Positions 9,548 to 17,878 of a stretch of 46,261 nucleotides of DNA are shown piece by piece. The notes beneath the pieces are model-generated. The model was not told the origin of the DNA, ran no database searches, and saw only the letters and a program-made list of their open reading frames with translations. Made by a program: the position numbers and the translations under genes. The stretch spans positions 1 to 46,261 of the forward strand of contig CAJFOF010000055.1 in NCBI GenBank assembly GCA_904395885.1, given 5' to 3'. The stretch's first letter is position 1. Each line of letters begins with the position of its first letter. The DNA comes from an uncultured Lachnospiraceae bacterium. Its GTDB lineage: Bacteria > Bacillota > Clostridia > Lachnospirales > Lachnospiraceae.

Positions 9548-9633
9548 AGGGTTTTTTTATTTTTTATAGAGTTTATTCTTTTTTTATGGTACTGTCATAC
9601 TTAGGACACATTTTCTCTATATACTCTAAGTAA

Positions 9634-9726
9634 GTTATCCGAAAGGATAACGAGCCTTTGTTTCAAGTGGTTACTTGAAATCACAAAGCTTTTTCATACT
9701 CATACCGGACGGTGCAAACCGTCCGG
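9634..9726 (+). ncRNA. Candidate structured RNA: three successive hairpins, two with GNRA loops
   Basis: Read on the plus strand, hairpin 1 is GTTATCC-GAAA-GGATAAC (9634-9651). Hairpin 2 is CTTTG plus TTTCAAG pairing with CTTGAAA plus CAAAG, with a six-base loop and a TCA bulge (9656-9688). Hairpin 3 is CCGGACGGT-GCAA-ACCGTCCGG (9705-9726). GAAA and GCAA are stable GNRA tetraloops only on this strand, which favours plus-strand transcription. A TATACT at 9620-9625 could be a -10 box placing the start next to hairpin 1, though no good -35 is visible. The perfect stem at 9768-9800 could end the transcript at about 170 bases. It matches no RNA family I can recognise, and no ORF is present. Confidence 0.45.
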
Positions 9727-9767
9727 CCCCCCTAAACATTTTCTTATTTATTATACCTACCATTCCC

Positions 9768-9800
9768 GAAAATACCGCAGGCAGCGCCTGCGGTATTTTC
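9768..9800. terminator. Bidirectional terminator after the ABC-F gene
   Basis: GAAAATACCGCAGGC (9768-9782) and GCCTGCGGTATTTTC (9786-9800) form a perfect 15-base stem with a three-base loop. Each strand ends in ATTTTC, as expected for a two-way intrinsic terminator. It begins 23 bases after the ABC-F stop. It could also end a plus-strand transcript from the hairpin region at 9634-9726. Confidence 0.8.
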
Positions 9801-9822
9801 GTTATAGCAATTTATCTGCCCG

Positions 9823-11376
9823 TCAGATTTTAAGAGACCACTGGCTGCAGTCCAGCACTCTGGTGGCAATCCCCTCATAAAATTCAGGTTCATGGCAAAT
9901 TAACAGGATACTTCCCTTATAAACTGCAAGAGCGCGCCGCAGTTCATCTTTTGCATCCACATCCAAATGGTTGGTCGGCTCGTCCAGCAAAAGCACATTA
10001 GTCTCCCGGTTAATCAGCTTGCACAGCCTTACCTTTGCCTGCTCTCCGCCGGAAAGAACCCGCACCTGACTCTCAATATTCTTGGTCGTCAGCCCGCATT
10101 TTGCCAATGCCGCCCTGACCTGGTACTGAGTGTAAGATGGGAACTCTTTCCATATCTCTTCAATACAAGTGGTTGTATTTCCCGGAGCCATTTCCTGCTC
10201 AAAGTATCCCAGGTACAGGTAATCCCCCAGTTCCACAGAGCCAGAGAGCGGAGCCACCTCTCCGAGAATACTGCGTAAAAGCGTGGTCTTTCCAATTCCG
10301 TTTGCTCCCTTTAACACAATCTTTTCTCCCCGCTCCATGGTCAGATTCAAGGGGCGCGACAGTGGTTCATCATATCCGATTACCAGATCATGAGTTTCAA
10401 AAATATATTTTCCTGCGGCTCTGGCCTCCAGAAAATGAAATTCCGGCTTTGGCTTTTCCTTTGCCAGTTCAATAATCTCCATCTTGTCCAGTTTCTTCTG
10501 GCGGGACATTGCCATATTTCGGGTCGAGACCCTGGCTTTGTTCCGGGCCACAAAATCCTCAAGCTGGGCAATCTCCTGCTGCTGGCGCTTATAAGCGGCT
10601 TCAAGCTGTGCCCTTTTTGCAGCAGAGACCTCCAGAAACTTATCGTAATCCCCGACGTAGCGATCCAGTCTCTGATTCTCCATATGGTAGATCAGATTGA
10701 CAACACTGTTGAGAAAAGGGATATCGTGGGATATCAAAATAAACGCATTTTCATATTCCTGAAGGTAGCGCTTCAGCCATTCGATGTGCTGGACATCCAG
10801 ATAATTTGTCGGCTCATCCAGCAGCAGAATGTCCGGCTTTTCCAGCAGCAGCTTTGCCAGCAGCACCTTGGTTCTCTGGCCTCCCGACAGCTCCGCCACA
10901 TCCTTGTCCAGGCCAAGTTCTGTCAGTTCAAAGGCTCTGGCAATCTCCTCCACCTTAGCGTCAATCACATAAAAATCATGAGCCATCAGAAGATCCTGAA
11001 TCGTTCCCAGCTCTTCCATCATAGCCGTCATATCCTCTTCTGATGCCTCTCCCATTCTGTCGCAGATCTCGTTCATCTGTTCCTCCATCTGGAACAGAAA
11101 ACTGAAGGCGCTTTTCAGAACATCACGGATCGTCATCCCAGGTTCCAACACTGTGTGCTGGTCTAAATATCCGACCCGGACATTCTTAGCCCACTCGACT
11201 TTTCCCTCATCGGGCATCAGTTTATTCGTAATAATATTCATAAAAGTGGATTTTCCCTCGCCATTTGCCCCAACCAGACCAATATGCTCTCCTTTCAGCA
11301 GACGAAAGGAAACATCCGAAAAAATTGCCCGGTCCCCGAAGCCATGGCTCAAGTGTTCAACATTTAGAATGCTCAT
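9823..11376 (-). CDS. ABC-F family ATPase (two ABC domains, ribosome-associated type)
   Basis: This 517-residue protein has two nucleotide-binding domains and no membrane segment, the ABC-F layout. Domain 1 has Walker A GANGEGKST, signature LSGGQ and Walker B ILLLDEPTNYLDV. Domain 2 has GANGIGKTT, LSGGEQ and VLLLDEPTNHLDV. The linker (about residues 245-310) is Lys/Arg-rich and contains ARVSTRNMAMSRQKKLDKM, as in the P-site tRNA interaction motif region. Family members bind the ribosomal E site to rescue stalled ribosomes or to protect against antibiotics; which role applies here cannot be told from sequence. The overall length resembles YbiT/YdiF-like housekeeping members. It lies 12 bases downstream of the CmpB-like gene, so they are probably cotranscribed. 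AAAGGAG precedes the start. Confidence 0.93.
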   Translation of the reverse strand: MSILNVEHLSHGFGDRAIFSDVSFRLLKGEHIGLVGANGEGKSTFMNIITNKLMPDEGKVEWAKNVRVGYLDQHTVLEPGMTIRDVLKSAFSFLFQMEEQMNEICDRMGEASEEDMTAMMEELGTIQDLLMAHDFYVIDAKVEEIARAFELTELGLDKDVAELSGGQRTKVLLAKLLLEKPDILLLDEPTNYLDVQHIEWLKRYLQEYENAFILISHDIPFLNSVVNLIYHMENQRLDRYVGDYDKFLEVSAAKRAQLEAAYKRQQQEIAQLEDFVARNKARVSTRNMAMSRQKKLDKMEIIELAKEKPKPEFHFLEARAAGKYIFETHDLVIGYDEPLSRPLNLTMERGEKIVLKGANGIGKTTLLRSILGEVAPLSGSVELGDYLYLGYFEQEMAPGNTTTCIEEIWKEFPSYTQYQVRAALAKCGLTTKNIESQVRVLSGGEQAKVRLCKLINRETNVLLLDEPTNHLDVDAKDELRRALAVYKGSILLICHEPEFYEGIATRVLDCSQWSLKI

Positions 11377-11388
11377 AACAGAACTCCT

Positions 11389-12345
11389 TTATTCCAGATT
11401 TTTCCTCAACTCTTTTAATGCATCCTCAAACCGCTTAGAAAATGCAGTGGGGTTGTCCCGCAGCAGGCGCCTCCGATAAAAAGTGGAATGGTTGGCCAGT
11501 CGATTTCTCTTTTCATATAGAGCACTGAGCTGCTTTACCAGCGCAGTCATATCACCGACTGCCCCCTTGGGCATGAAAGCTGCTGCACGGCTTACCATGT
11601 CATCCCTCAGGGCTGCCGCACGATCCACCGCCTCATTCCGCAGTATCTCCGCACGATCAGCAGCTTCATTCCGGAAGGCCTCCGCCTCATCTCTGAACGC
11701 CGCTGCGCGATCCACCGCCTCGCTCCGCATAGCCTCCGCGCGGTCAGCAGCTTCTGCTTTCAAAAGAGCTAACTGAACCTGCATCTCCTCCAGTTCTGCC
11801 TTCATCTTTGTCATTGCCTCCAGAGCGCGGCCAAGATCCAGAGCAGCTTTTACAGATTGAATCGTATCTGTAACAAAAAGCACTGTCACGACAGCCAGAA
11901 TACACAATTCAACCGTCGGATCTGCATCAAGCACAAATCTCTCCAAAGGTTTGTGGATAACTTCTGTCAGCAAAATCGTCAAAAATCCCCAGGCAATTGA
12001 GGATCCCAGACACACATATCCATTAATGTTAAACGGCTGATCGCTGTAATCCCAGTAGCGCATCTTAAACAGCCGTTCCATCGTCCAGCCAGTGACATAT
12101 TCCAGGGCTGTTGCTGCCAGAAAACCAGACAGATAAACAAGCAGCAGATTATCCTGCACAGGAATTGAGACCCACAGCATCATAATAGCTCCGGTTCCAT
12201 ACAGCGGTAGCATCGGAAGGCGTAAAAATCCGCGATTCACCAGACGCCGGCTTTTCAAAGAAACGTATGCTGACTCAAATATCCATCCGCAAAAACAGTA
12301 AATATAGAAAAATGCGAGCCATTGATACCAAGCGTATGTAAACAT
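11389..12345 (-). CDS. CmpB-like (putative ABC transporter permease) membrane protein with hendecad repeats
   Basis: The 318-residue protein starts MFTYAWYQWLAFFYIYCFCG; AAAGGA lies seven bases before the ATG at 12345. The N-terminal half (about 1-170) has several membrane segments and the motifs FCGWIFES, NRGFLRLPMLPLYG and EYVTGWTMERLF, typical of the ABC_trans_CmpB family, whose function is poorly known. The C-terminal half is predicted cytoplasmic. It contains a near-perfect 11-residue repeat around residues 205-270 (EAADRAEAMRS, EAVDRAAAFRD, EAEAFRN, EAADRAEILRN, EAVDRAAALRD), which should form a right-handed coiled coil. An upstream ATG at 12420 is open but lacks a ribosome site. It precedes the ABC-F gene by 12 bases. 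Confidence 0.85.
   Translation of the reverse strand: MFTYAWYQWLAFFYIYCFCGWIFESAYVSLKSRRLVNRGFLRLPMLPLYGTGAIMMLWVSIPVQDNLLLVYLSGFLAATALEYVTGWTMERLFKMRYWDYSDQPFNINGYVCLGSSIAWGFLTILLTEVIHKPLERFVLDADPTVELCILAVVTVLFVTDTIQSVKAALDLGRALEAMTKMKAELEEMQVQLALLKAEAADRAEAMRSEAVDRAAAFRDEAEAFRNEAADRAEILRNEAVDRAAALRDDMVSRAAAFMPKGAVGDMTALVKQLSALYEKRNRLANHSTFYRRRLLRDNPTAFSKRFEDALKELRKNLE
11580..11765 (-). repeat. 33-bp in-frame imperfect tandem repeats
   Basis: About five units of an imperfect 33-base repeat, one shortened to 21 bases, encode EA(V/A)DRA-type 11-residue units in the CmpB-like protein. The copies have diverged mostly at codon third positions, so the repeat is maintained at protein level. Slippage could change the copy number between strains. 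Confidence 0.75.
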
Positions 12346-12429
12346 AACCAAATCCTTTCTATTCGCTTTCTCTGAAGGCAAAGATGTTTCTATCATACTG
12401 ACAAAACCAGAAAATTTCAATCGACATTT

Positions 12430-13166
12430 TTATTTTCTTCTCAGATCCGTGGGCCTTTTTCCCATCCATTTTCGAAAAACCTCCGCATAGTAACTGGGAT
12501 TGCCGAAGCCTGATGATAATGCGATCTCTGTTATGGTTCTGTCCGTGGTCCTCAGCTGATCAATACTTTTCGTAATTCGGTAATGAGTCAGATACTCATT
12601 GGGTGTTTTTGCAAAGTACTTTTGAAACAGTTTACAGCATTTGCTTTGTCCTACCGCACCGGCGTCGGCAATTTCCCGGAGTGAAATCTTATTGCTATAA
12701 TTTTCCTGGATGAATTTTACCATGTTTTTTACAACCTGCACGTCCTGACTTTGGCGGTTCTCCCGACTGTCTCGGGCCGCAAGTGGAGGAACGAGAACCT
12801 GCGGATGCGAAGCAGTGGTGTTACAAAATCTCTCTCATAAGGATAAGCAGAGCACAGCAGCATGGGATGAAAAAGAATACATAAAAACAGGCACTCGGAT
12901 TTTGCCACAGAAAATCCAAAGTGCATCTGGCCTGAATTAACAAAGATTCCTTCTCCTTTTTCTAAGGAAACAATCTCCCCATTTATACTGTAGCTCATAC
13001 TGCCCGATATAACTGCTAAAAGCTCAATATCATCATGCCAATGGTTAGGCACCATAAAATCAGGGTAGCCGGATAAACGCCCCTTTCGAATATAAAACGG
13101 ATACTCTGAATGATCATAATCTACAATTTCGGAATCGTCTTTTTTTAATATTATATGCCGCTGCAT
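12430..13166 (-). pseudogene. AraC-family transcription regulator, broken by frameshift and internal deletion
   Basis: The first frame (13166-12729) encodes an AraC-type cupin sensor domain with NHWHDDIELLAVISGSMSYS and GEGIFVNSGQMHFGFS. After ERDFVTPLL it drifts into non-homologous residues and stops. A second frame (12741-12430) carries the complete AraC DNA-binding domain, with two helix-turn-helix units (SLREIADAGAVGQSKCCKLF, and TITEIALSSGFGNPSYYAEVFRKWMGKRP). The two pieces total about 230 codons where the family has about 290. A -1/+1 shift near 12830 plus loss of about 60 linker codons therefore explains the break. GAGG precedes the first ATG. Independent expression of the DNA-binding piece is possible but it lacks a convincing ribosome site. 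Confidence 0.82.
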
Positions 13167-13209
13167 TTATAGCCTCGCAGGATTGTTATGTTTTTAGATA
13201 GATATTTAA

Positions 13210-13238
13210 TAGAAACTCTTTATTTATCACGATATAAT
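13210..13238 (+). promoter_or_regulatory. Sigma-A promoter for the 49-codon small ORF
   Basis: TAGAAA (13210-13215) and a perfect TATAAT (13233-13238) are separated by 17 bases on the plus strand. Transcription would begin near 13245, about 42 bases before the GTG start at 13287. It diverges from the broken AraC gene. Confidence 0.6.
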
Positions 13239-13286
13239 TATATTTAAGAAAACGCAGACCGTCAAGACTTCTGAAAGGAGGAAGAT

Positions 13287-13436
13287 GTGGGTATTATAAA
13301 AGCATTGGCAAGAGGAATTATGACAAATCTGCTGACCTGGATTGAAATTGAAACAAATCCGCTGTTCAGCGAGTCCTATATCCGCTGTTACCGGGAATTG
13401 GAGAGACAGGCAAAAAAACAGGTAGCCAAGACTTAA
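13287..13436 (+). CDS. Small uncharacterised protein (49 residues, GTG start)
   Basis: The GTG at 13287 lies five bases after a near-perfect AAAGGAGG and behind a good promoter. The product begins (M)GIIKALARGIMTNLLTWIE, continues through NPLFSESYIRCYRELERQ and ends in KKQVAKT. It is a short amphipathic, basic-tailed protein with one Cys and no signal peptide or clear membrane segment. An overlapping ATG two bases earlier is out of frame and closes after four codons. I do not recognise a family. It stands alone on the plus strand between two minus-strand genes. The combination of promoter, ribosome site, uninterrupted frame and closing hairpin argues it is translated. Confidence 0.62.
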   Translation: MGIIKALARGIMTNLLTWIEIETNPLFSESYIRCYRELERQAKKQVAKT

Positions 13437-13481
13437 CAGGCATGACATTGGGCGAAAAAATAAAATACGTGATTCGTTACA

Positions 13482-13513
13482 ATGGGCAGAACCAAATTAT
13501 TTATGGTCCTGCC
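13482..13513 (+). terminator. Hairpin after the small ORF
   Basis: GGGCAG-ACCA pairs with TGGT-CTGCCC around a nine-base loop, with one internal mismatch, and TTGGTTTATA follows on the plus strand. It lies between the convergent ends of the small ORF and the ABC exporter gene. The T tract is imperfect. Confidence 0.4.
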
Positions 13514-13553
13514 CTTGGTTTATACATAACATCACATACCTATCGCCGTATCT

Positions 13554-15479
13554 CTATGCTCCGATTGCGTTTCCGGTATAGAGCTGATAGTACCGGCCTT
13601 TTGCCTCAATCAACTGATCATGAGTTCCCCGCTCAATGATCCGCCCCTGTTCCAGAACCATAATACAGTCAGAATTCCGGACTGTAGACAGCCTGTGCGC
13701 GATGACGAACGTCGTCCTTCCCGCCATCAGGCGATCCATTCCCTCCTGTACCAGGGCTTCTGTTCTGGTATCAATAGAGGAAGTCGCTTCATCGAGAATC
13801 AGCACCGGCGGATCTGCCACTGCTGCTCTGGCGATTGCCAAAAGCTGCCGCTGGCCCTGGCTCAGGTTGGCTCCATCTCCAGTCAGCATGGTCTGGTAGC
13901 CCTCCGGCAGACGCTTGATAAAATCGTGGGCATTGGCCAGTTTTGCCGCTGCAATACATTCTTCATCCGTAGCGTCAAGACGGCCATAACGGATATTATC
14001 CATAACAGTGCCTGTAAAAAGATGTGTGTCCTGCAGTACCATTCCAAGAGAACGGCGGAGGTCTGCCTTCTTGATTTTGTTTATATTGATGCTGTCGTAC
14101 CGGATCTTGCCGTCCTGGATATCATAGAAACGGTTAATCAGATTTGTAATTGTCGTCTTTCCTGCTCCGGTGCTCCCTACAAAGGCAATCTTCTGTCCGG
14201 GAGTGGCGTACAGCTTGATATTGTGAAGAACCATCTTGTCATCCGTATAGCCGAAGTCCACGTCATTGAAGGTCACATCGCCCTCCAGCTTTGTATACGT
14301 GACAGTTCCGTCAGCCTTATGGGGATGTTTCCAGGCCCAGATACCGGTACGCTGTGGGGTCTCAGTCAGCGTACCATCCTTGTTTTCTTTCGCGTTAACC
14401 AGCTCTACATAGCCGTTGTCTTCCTCCGGCTTTTCGTCCATCATCTGGAAGACTCTCTCTGCACCGGCAATAGCCATAACAATGCTGTTCATCTGCTGGC
14501 TGATCTGCGTCACTGGCTGCGTAAAGTTTTTATTCAGAGTAAGGAAAGACACCAGGGTTCCCAGGGTCAGTCCTGAGTAGCCGCCCAGAGCCAGCATTGC
14601 TCCGATTACCGCGCAGAGAACATAACTGATATTTCCAATATTCGCATTGATCGGCATCATCATATTAGCAAATTTGTTAGCCTGATCAGCGCTCTCTCTC
14701 AGCTCCTGATTCAATTTTCTAAATTGTTCAATGCTCTTTTCTTCATGGCAGAAAACCTTTACAACTTTCTGCCCTTCCATCATCTCTTCAATGTATCCGT
14801 TTACTTTTCCCAGATTGCTCTGCTGTTTTGTAAAGTATTTTGCCGACTGGCCGCCCAATTTGGAAGATGTAATCAGCATAACTCCTATCATCAGCAGGGT
14901 AATTACCGTCAGCGGAATATCCAGTGCCAGCATACTCACAAAGGTAAGGATAATCGTGACGGAAGAGTTAATTACCTGCGGAATACTCTGGCTGATCAAC
15001 TGCCGCAGAGTATCCACATCGTTTGTATAGACTGACATGATGTCGCCGTGGGCGTGCGTGTCAAAATACCGGATGGGCAGGGATTCCATATGGGTGAACA
15101 GTTCTATCCTCAAGTTTCGCATGGTTCCCTGGCTGATATTTACCATCAGTCTGTTATAGACATAAGAGCAAAGAATACCGATGGCATAAGTCACGGCCAG
15201 CAGCATCAGTGCATGGGCCAGACCGGAAAAATCCGGATCCGGGGACTGGGTCAGTGGAAGAATATAATCATCAATCAAACTTTGAGTGAACAGTGTTCCC
15301 CGAAGAGTCATCAGCGCTGATCCTATGATACAGATCACTACCAGGATAAAGTGAAATTTATAATCTTTCAGCACATATCCCAAAATTCTCTTTACCACTT
15401 TCATCGGATTTTCTACGTGAGGCCTTGGACCGACGCCTCTCATGCCCGGACCTCTCATTTGTCTCACCTGTCCTGCCAT
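13554..15479 (-). CDS. Type IV ABC exporter subunit, membrane plus ATPase domains (intact partner)
   Basis: This 641-residue half-transporter has a disordered Arg/Gly-rich start, six membrane helices (about residues 40-340) and a C-terminal ABC ATPase. Walker A is GSTGAGKTT, the signature is LSQGQ, and Walker B is VLILDEATSSID with the catalytic Glu and an AHR switch His. An insertion of about 40 residues rich in charged residues (GYVELVNAKENKDGTLTETP-type) sits between the two halves, as in BmrD/YheH-like subunits of heterodimeric multidrug exporters. The start overlaps the preceding subunit's stop by one base (TAATG). The partner subunit is interrupted by an amber codon, so the heterodimer may be inactive. 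The likely substrate is unknown. Confidence 0.93.
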   Translation of the reverse strand: MAGQVRQMRGPGMRGVGPRPHVENPMKVVKRILGYVLKDYKFHFILVVICIIGSALMTLRGTLFTQSLIDDYILPLTQSPDPDFSGLAHALMLLAVTYAIGILCSYVYNRLMVNISQGTMRNLRIELFTHMESLPIRYFDTHAHGDIMSVYTNDVDTLRQLISQSIPQVINSSVTIILTFVSMLALDIPLTVITLLMIGVMLITSSKLGGQSAKYFTKQQSNLGKVNGYIEEMMEGQKVVKVFCHEEKSIEQFRKLNQELRESADQANKFANMMMPINANIGNISYVLCAVIGAMLALGGYSGLTLGTLVSFLTLNKNFTQPVTQISQQMNSIVMAIAGAERVFQMMDEKPEEDNGYVELVNAKENKDGTLTETPQRTGIWAWKHPHKADGTVTYTKLEGDVTFNDVDFGYTDDKMVLHNIKLYATPGQKIAFVGSTGAGKTTITNLINRFYDIQDGKIRYDSININKIKKADLRRSLGMVLQDTHLFTGTVMDNIRYGRLDATDEECIAAAKLANAHDFIKRLPEGYQTMLTGDGANLSQGQRQLLAIARAAVADPPVLILDEATSSIDTRTEALVQEGMDRLMAGRTTFVIAHRLSTVRNSDCIMVLEQGRIIERGTHDQLIEAKGRYYQLYTGNAIGA

Positions 15480-17257
15480 TATCGCTCACCCTCCTTCTCT
15501 GTCTCTTCTGCCGGAGCTGACGGATGATCAAAATCGCCGCCGCCATTCATCTGAGTGTCGTAAATCTCCTGATAGATCTGATTTGTCTTCAAGAGATTTT
15601 CATGAGTATCAAAACCGTTGATCCTTCCTCCGTCCAGCACCAGGATCCGGTCAGCACCTTCTACGCTGGAAACTCTCTGGGCAATGATCAGTTTTGTGGT
15701 ACCTGGGATCTTTTTTGCGAAAGCTTCCCGGATTTTTGCATCCGTAGCAGTATCTACCGCACTGGTCGAGTCATCCAAAATCAGGACTTTTGGCTTCTTT
15801 AAAAGCGCCCTGGCGATACAGAGTCTCTATTTCTGCCCACCTGACACATTCGTTCCGCCCTGCTCGATCCAAGTCTGGTACCTATCTGGGAACCGCTCAA
15901 TAAATTCATCGGCACAGGCCTGTTGGCAAACCTCCCGGCATTCCTCCTCTGTAGCGTCTTCTTTGCCCCATCTCAGGTTGTCTAAAATCGTTCCGGAAAA
16001 CAGCACGTTTTTCTGAAGAACTACCGCCACCTGATTTCTGAGAGCTTCCATATCATAGCTGCGAACATCTTTTCCGCCAACACATACGGAACCCTTATCC
16101 ACATCATACAGGCGGCTGATCAGATTAACCAGACTGGACTTGCCGCATCCAGTGCCTCCAATGATTCCAATGGTCTCCCCGGATTTAATATGAAGGTCAA
16201 TATCGGAAAGAGTTTCTTCTCCACTCCCGTGCTTGTAAGAAAAGTCCACATGGTTAAAATCAATGCTGCCGTCTGCCACAACGGTCTCCGGATTTTCCAG
16301 ATCCGTCAGATCTGCCTTTTCCTGCAGAACTTCTGCGATACGCCGGCCGCTGGCAGCACTCATAGTCAGCATGACAAAAATCATTGACAGCATCATAAGG
16401 GACATCAGCACACTCATAACATAGCTGAAAAGAGAGGTCAATTCTCCCGTAGTCAGGCTTCCGGCGACAATGTATTTCGCGCCCAGCCATGACAGGGAAA
16501 TCATACACCCATAAACTACAAGCATCATAACCGGGCTGTTCAGGGCCAGAATGCTCTCCGCTTTGATAAACAGTTTACTCAAATTGTTTGCGGCTCTGGT
16601 AAACTTCTCGTCTTCATGTTCTTCCCGGACATAGGCCTTTACTACTCGAATGGCAGAAACATTCTCCTGTATACTTGCATTCAAATCATCGTACCGGCGA
16701 AATACCTGATCAAACAGCTTGGTAACGCTTTTCATAATAATAAACAGCGCGATTCCCAGCACTACAATAGCGACCAGGAAAATCGAGCTCAATCTGGCAT
16801 TGATAAAAAAGCACATAGCCATACTGCAGATCAGCATCAGCGGCGCCCGCACCGTGATTCTCAAAATCATCTGGTAGGCATTCTGCACATTGGTCACATC
16901 CGTTGTCATTCTGGTGACCAGTCCCGCTGTACTATACTTATCAATATTTGAAAACGAGAATGTCTGGATATTCTCATACATGCTCTGCCTCAGGTTGCAG
17001 GCAAATCCAGACGATGCGGCGGCGGCATACCTTCCGGCCAGTGCGCCGAATGCCAGGCTGAGGAATGCCAGAACTAACATGATCCCTCCGTAAAAGTAGA
17101 TCTGTCCAATATCCCCGGCTTCAATCCCCTTATCGATAATTGACGCCGTGATAAAAGGAATCAGCACTTCCATCAGCACTTCCAGCGCCGTAAATACCGG
17201 CGTCAGCAGGGAAACTTTTTTATATTCCCCGACTTGCTTCAGCAATGTCTTTAACAT
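15479..17257 (-). pseudogene. ABC exporter subunit with an in-frame amber stop in its signature motif
   Basis: A continuous frame of 592 codons encodes a full half-transporter with membrane helices (about 1-310), Walker A GGTGCGKSS and signature VSGGQK. The next codon is TAG (15829-15827) where the family has CAG for Gln (SGGQKQR). The same frame then continues with RLCIARALLKKPKVLILDDS and the switch region to the natural stop. One C-to-T change explains it. The truncated 476-residue product lacks Walker B and the D and H loops and should not hydrolyse ATP. Past the stop, Walker B carries Asp in place of the catalytic Glu (LILDDS), typical of the degenerate subunit of a heterodimer. The gene overlaps the MarR gene upstream by seven bases. 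A sequencing error is an alternative. Confidence 0.9.
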
Positions 17258-17718
17258 TTTCCGTTCCTCCTTGAATCTTCAAGAATTTCTTTTTCCTGTT
17301 TCATATTCACAAGCATGATCTTCAGCCCGCGATCCAGAGCTTCTAATTCCTGCTTTGTCATCCCCCTGCACAGTCGTGCATTTTCTTGTCTGATGATTTC
17401 CTGTATCCGGCATTCTGCCAGATAAGCCTTCTGAGTCAGAATGATCTTTTTCTTCCGGTCATCTTTCTCATCCGCGCTCATTTCCAGGTATCCTTTTTCC
17501 TTTAATTTTTTCAAGACAGCCGAGATGGACGCCTTTGATATTCCAAATACCCCATGAATATCGGTAGCGTACAGCTCATCGCCCTTTCGTTGGAGCAGAT
17601 AGCGCAGCATATATCCCTGAGTCGGGGTGATATCGTCTACCTCCAGCTTCCTTCGCCTGCATTGTTCCAGAAAAATATCCAGTTGTTTCAGCTCCCATAT
17701 GATATCGTCCTCTATCAT
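17251..17718 (-). CDS. MarR-family transcriptional regulator
   Basis: This 155-residue protein has the MarR winged helix-turn-helix. The recognition region is ELYATDIHGVFGISKASISA followed by VLKKLKEKGYLEMSADEKDDRKKKIILT, where the DDRKKK wing contacts the minor groove. MarR proteins bind palindromic operators and release them on binding small ligands. As first gene of an operon with two ABC exporter subunits (seven-base overlap), it very likely represses that exporter. AAAGGAGGGAGACAAAGCGAA precedes the ATG. An inverted repeat, ACAAT-5-ATTGT, lies about 60 bases upstream (17777-17791) and is a candidate operator. Confidence 0.9.
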   Translation of the reverse strand: MIEDDIIWELKQLDIFLEQCRRRKLEVDDITPTQGYMLRYLLQRKGDELYATDIHGVFGISKASISAVLKKLKEKGYLEMSADEKDDRKKKIILTQKAYLAECRIQEIIRQENARLCRGMTKQELEALDRGLKIMLVNMKQEKEILEDSRRNGKC

Positions 17719-17776
17719 TTCGCTTTGTCTCCCTCCTTTGGTATTTAATGCGAACTGTTTGGAGGCTAACTATCTG

Positions 17777-17791
17777 ACAATGAACTATTGT
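17777..17791. promoter_or_regulatory. Candidate operator between MarR and LysR genes
   Basis: ACAAT and ATTGT form a five-base inverted repeat around GAACT in the divergent intergenic region. Its position about 60 bases before the marR-like ATG and just upstream of the LysR promoter suits either regulator. No binding evidence can be read from the sequence. Confidence 0.3.
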
Positions 17792-17803
17792 ACTCATTTC
17801 CCA

Positions 17804-17832
17804 TTGAAAGTGAATTCAAAAAGTGTTATTAT
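17804..17832 (+). promoter_or_regulatory. Sigma-A promoter for the LysR regulator
   Basis: TTGAAA (17804-17809) and TATTAT (17827-17832) are separated by 17 bases on the plus strand. The transcript would start near 17839, about 40 bases before the LysR ATG. Confidence 0.65.
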
Positions 17833-17878
17833 TAATAATGTTTTTTTATTAATATAATTCCAGGAGGAGGACAGCACT

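Noticed and set aside
9634..9726. c-di-GMP or other known riboswitch
   Set aside because: GNRA loops are present, but conserved core sequences of those riboswitches are absent and no plus-strand gene follows.
11580..11765. Tandem repeat considered as a CRISPR array
   Set aside because: Units are contiguous 33-base in-frame coding repeats without unique spacers or cas genes.
13620..14576. 318-codon plus-strand frame
   Set aside because: It is antisense to the conserved ABC exporter ATPase domain, lacks a ribosome site, and reads as a low-quality translation.
15827..15829. Amber codon as programmed recoding or pyrrolysine
   Set aside because: The codon replaces a conserved Gln, no recoding element or pyl gene is visible, and the mutation is one step from CAG. 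A nonsense mutation or read error is simpler.
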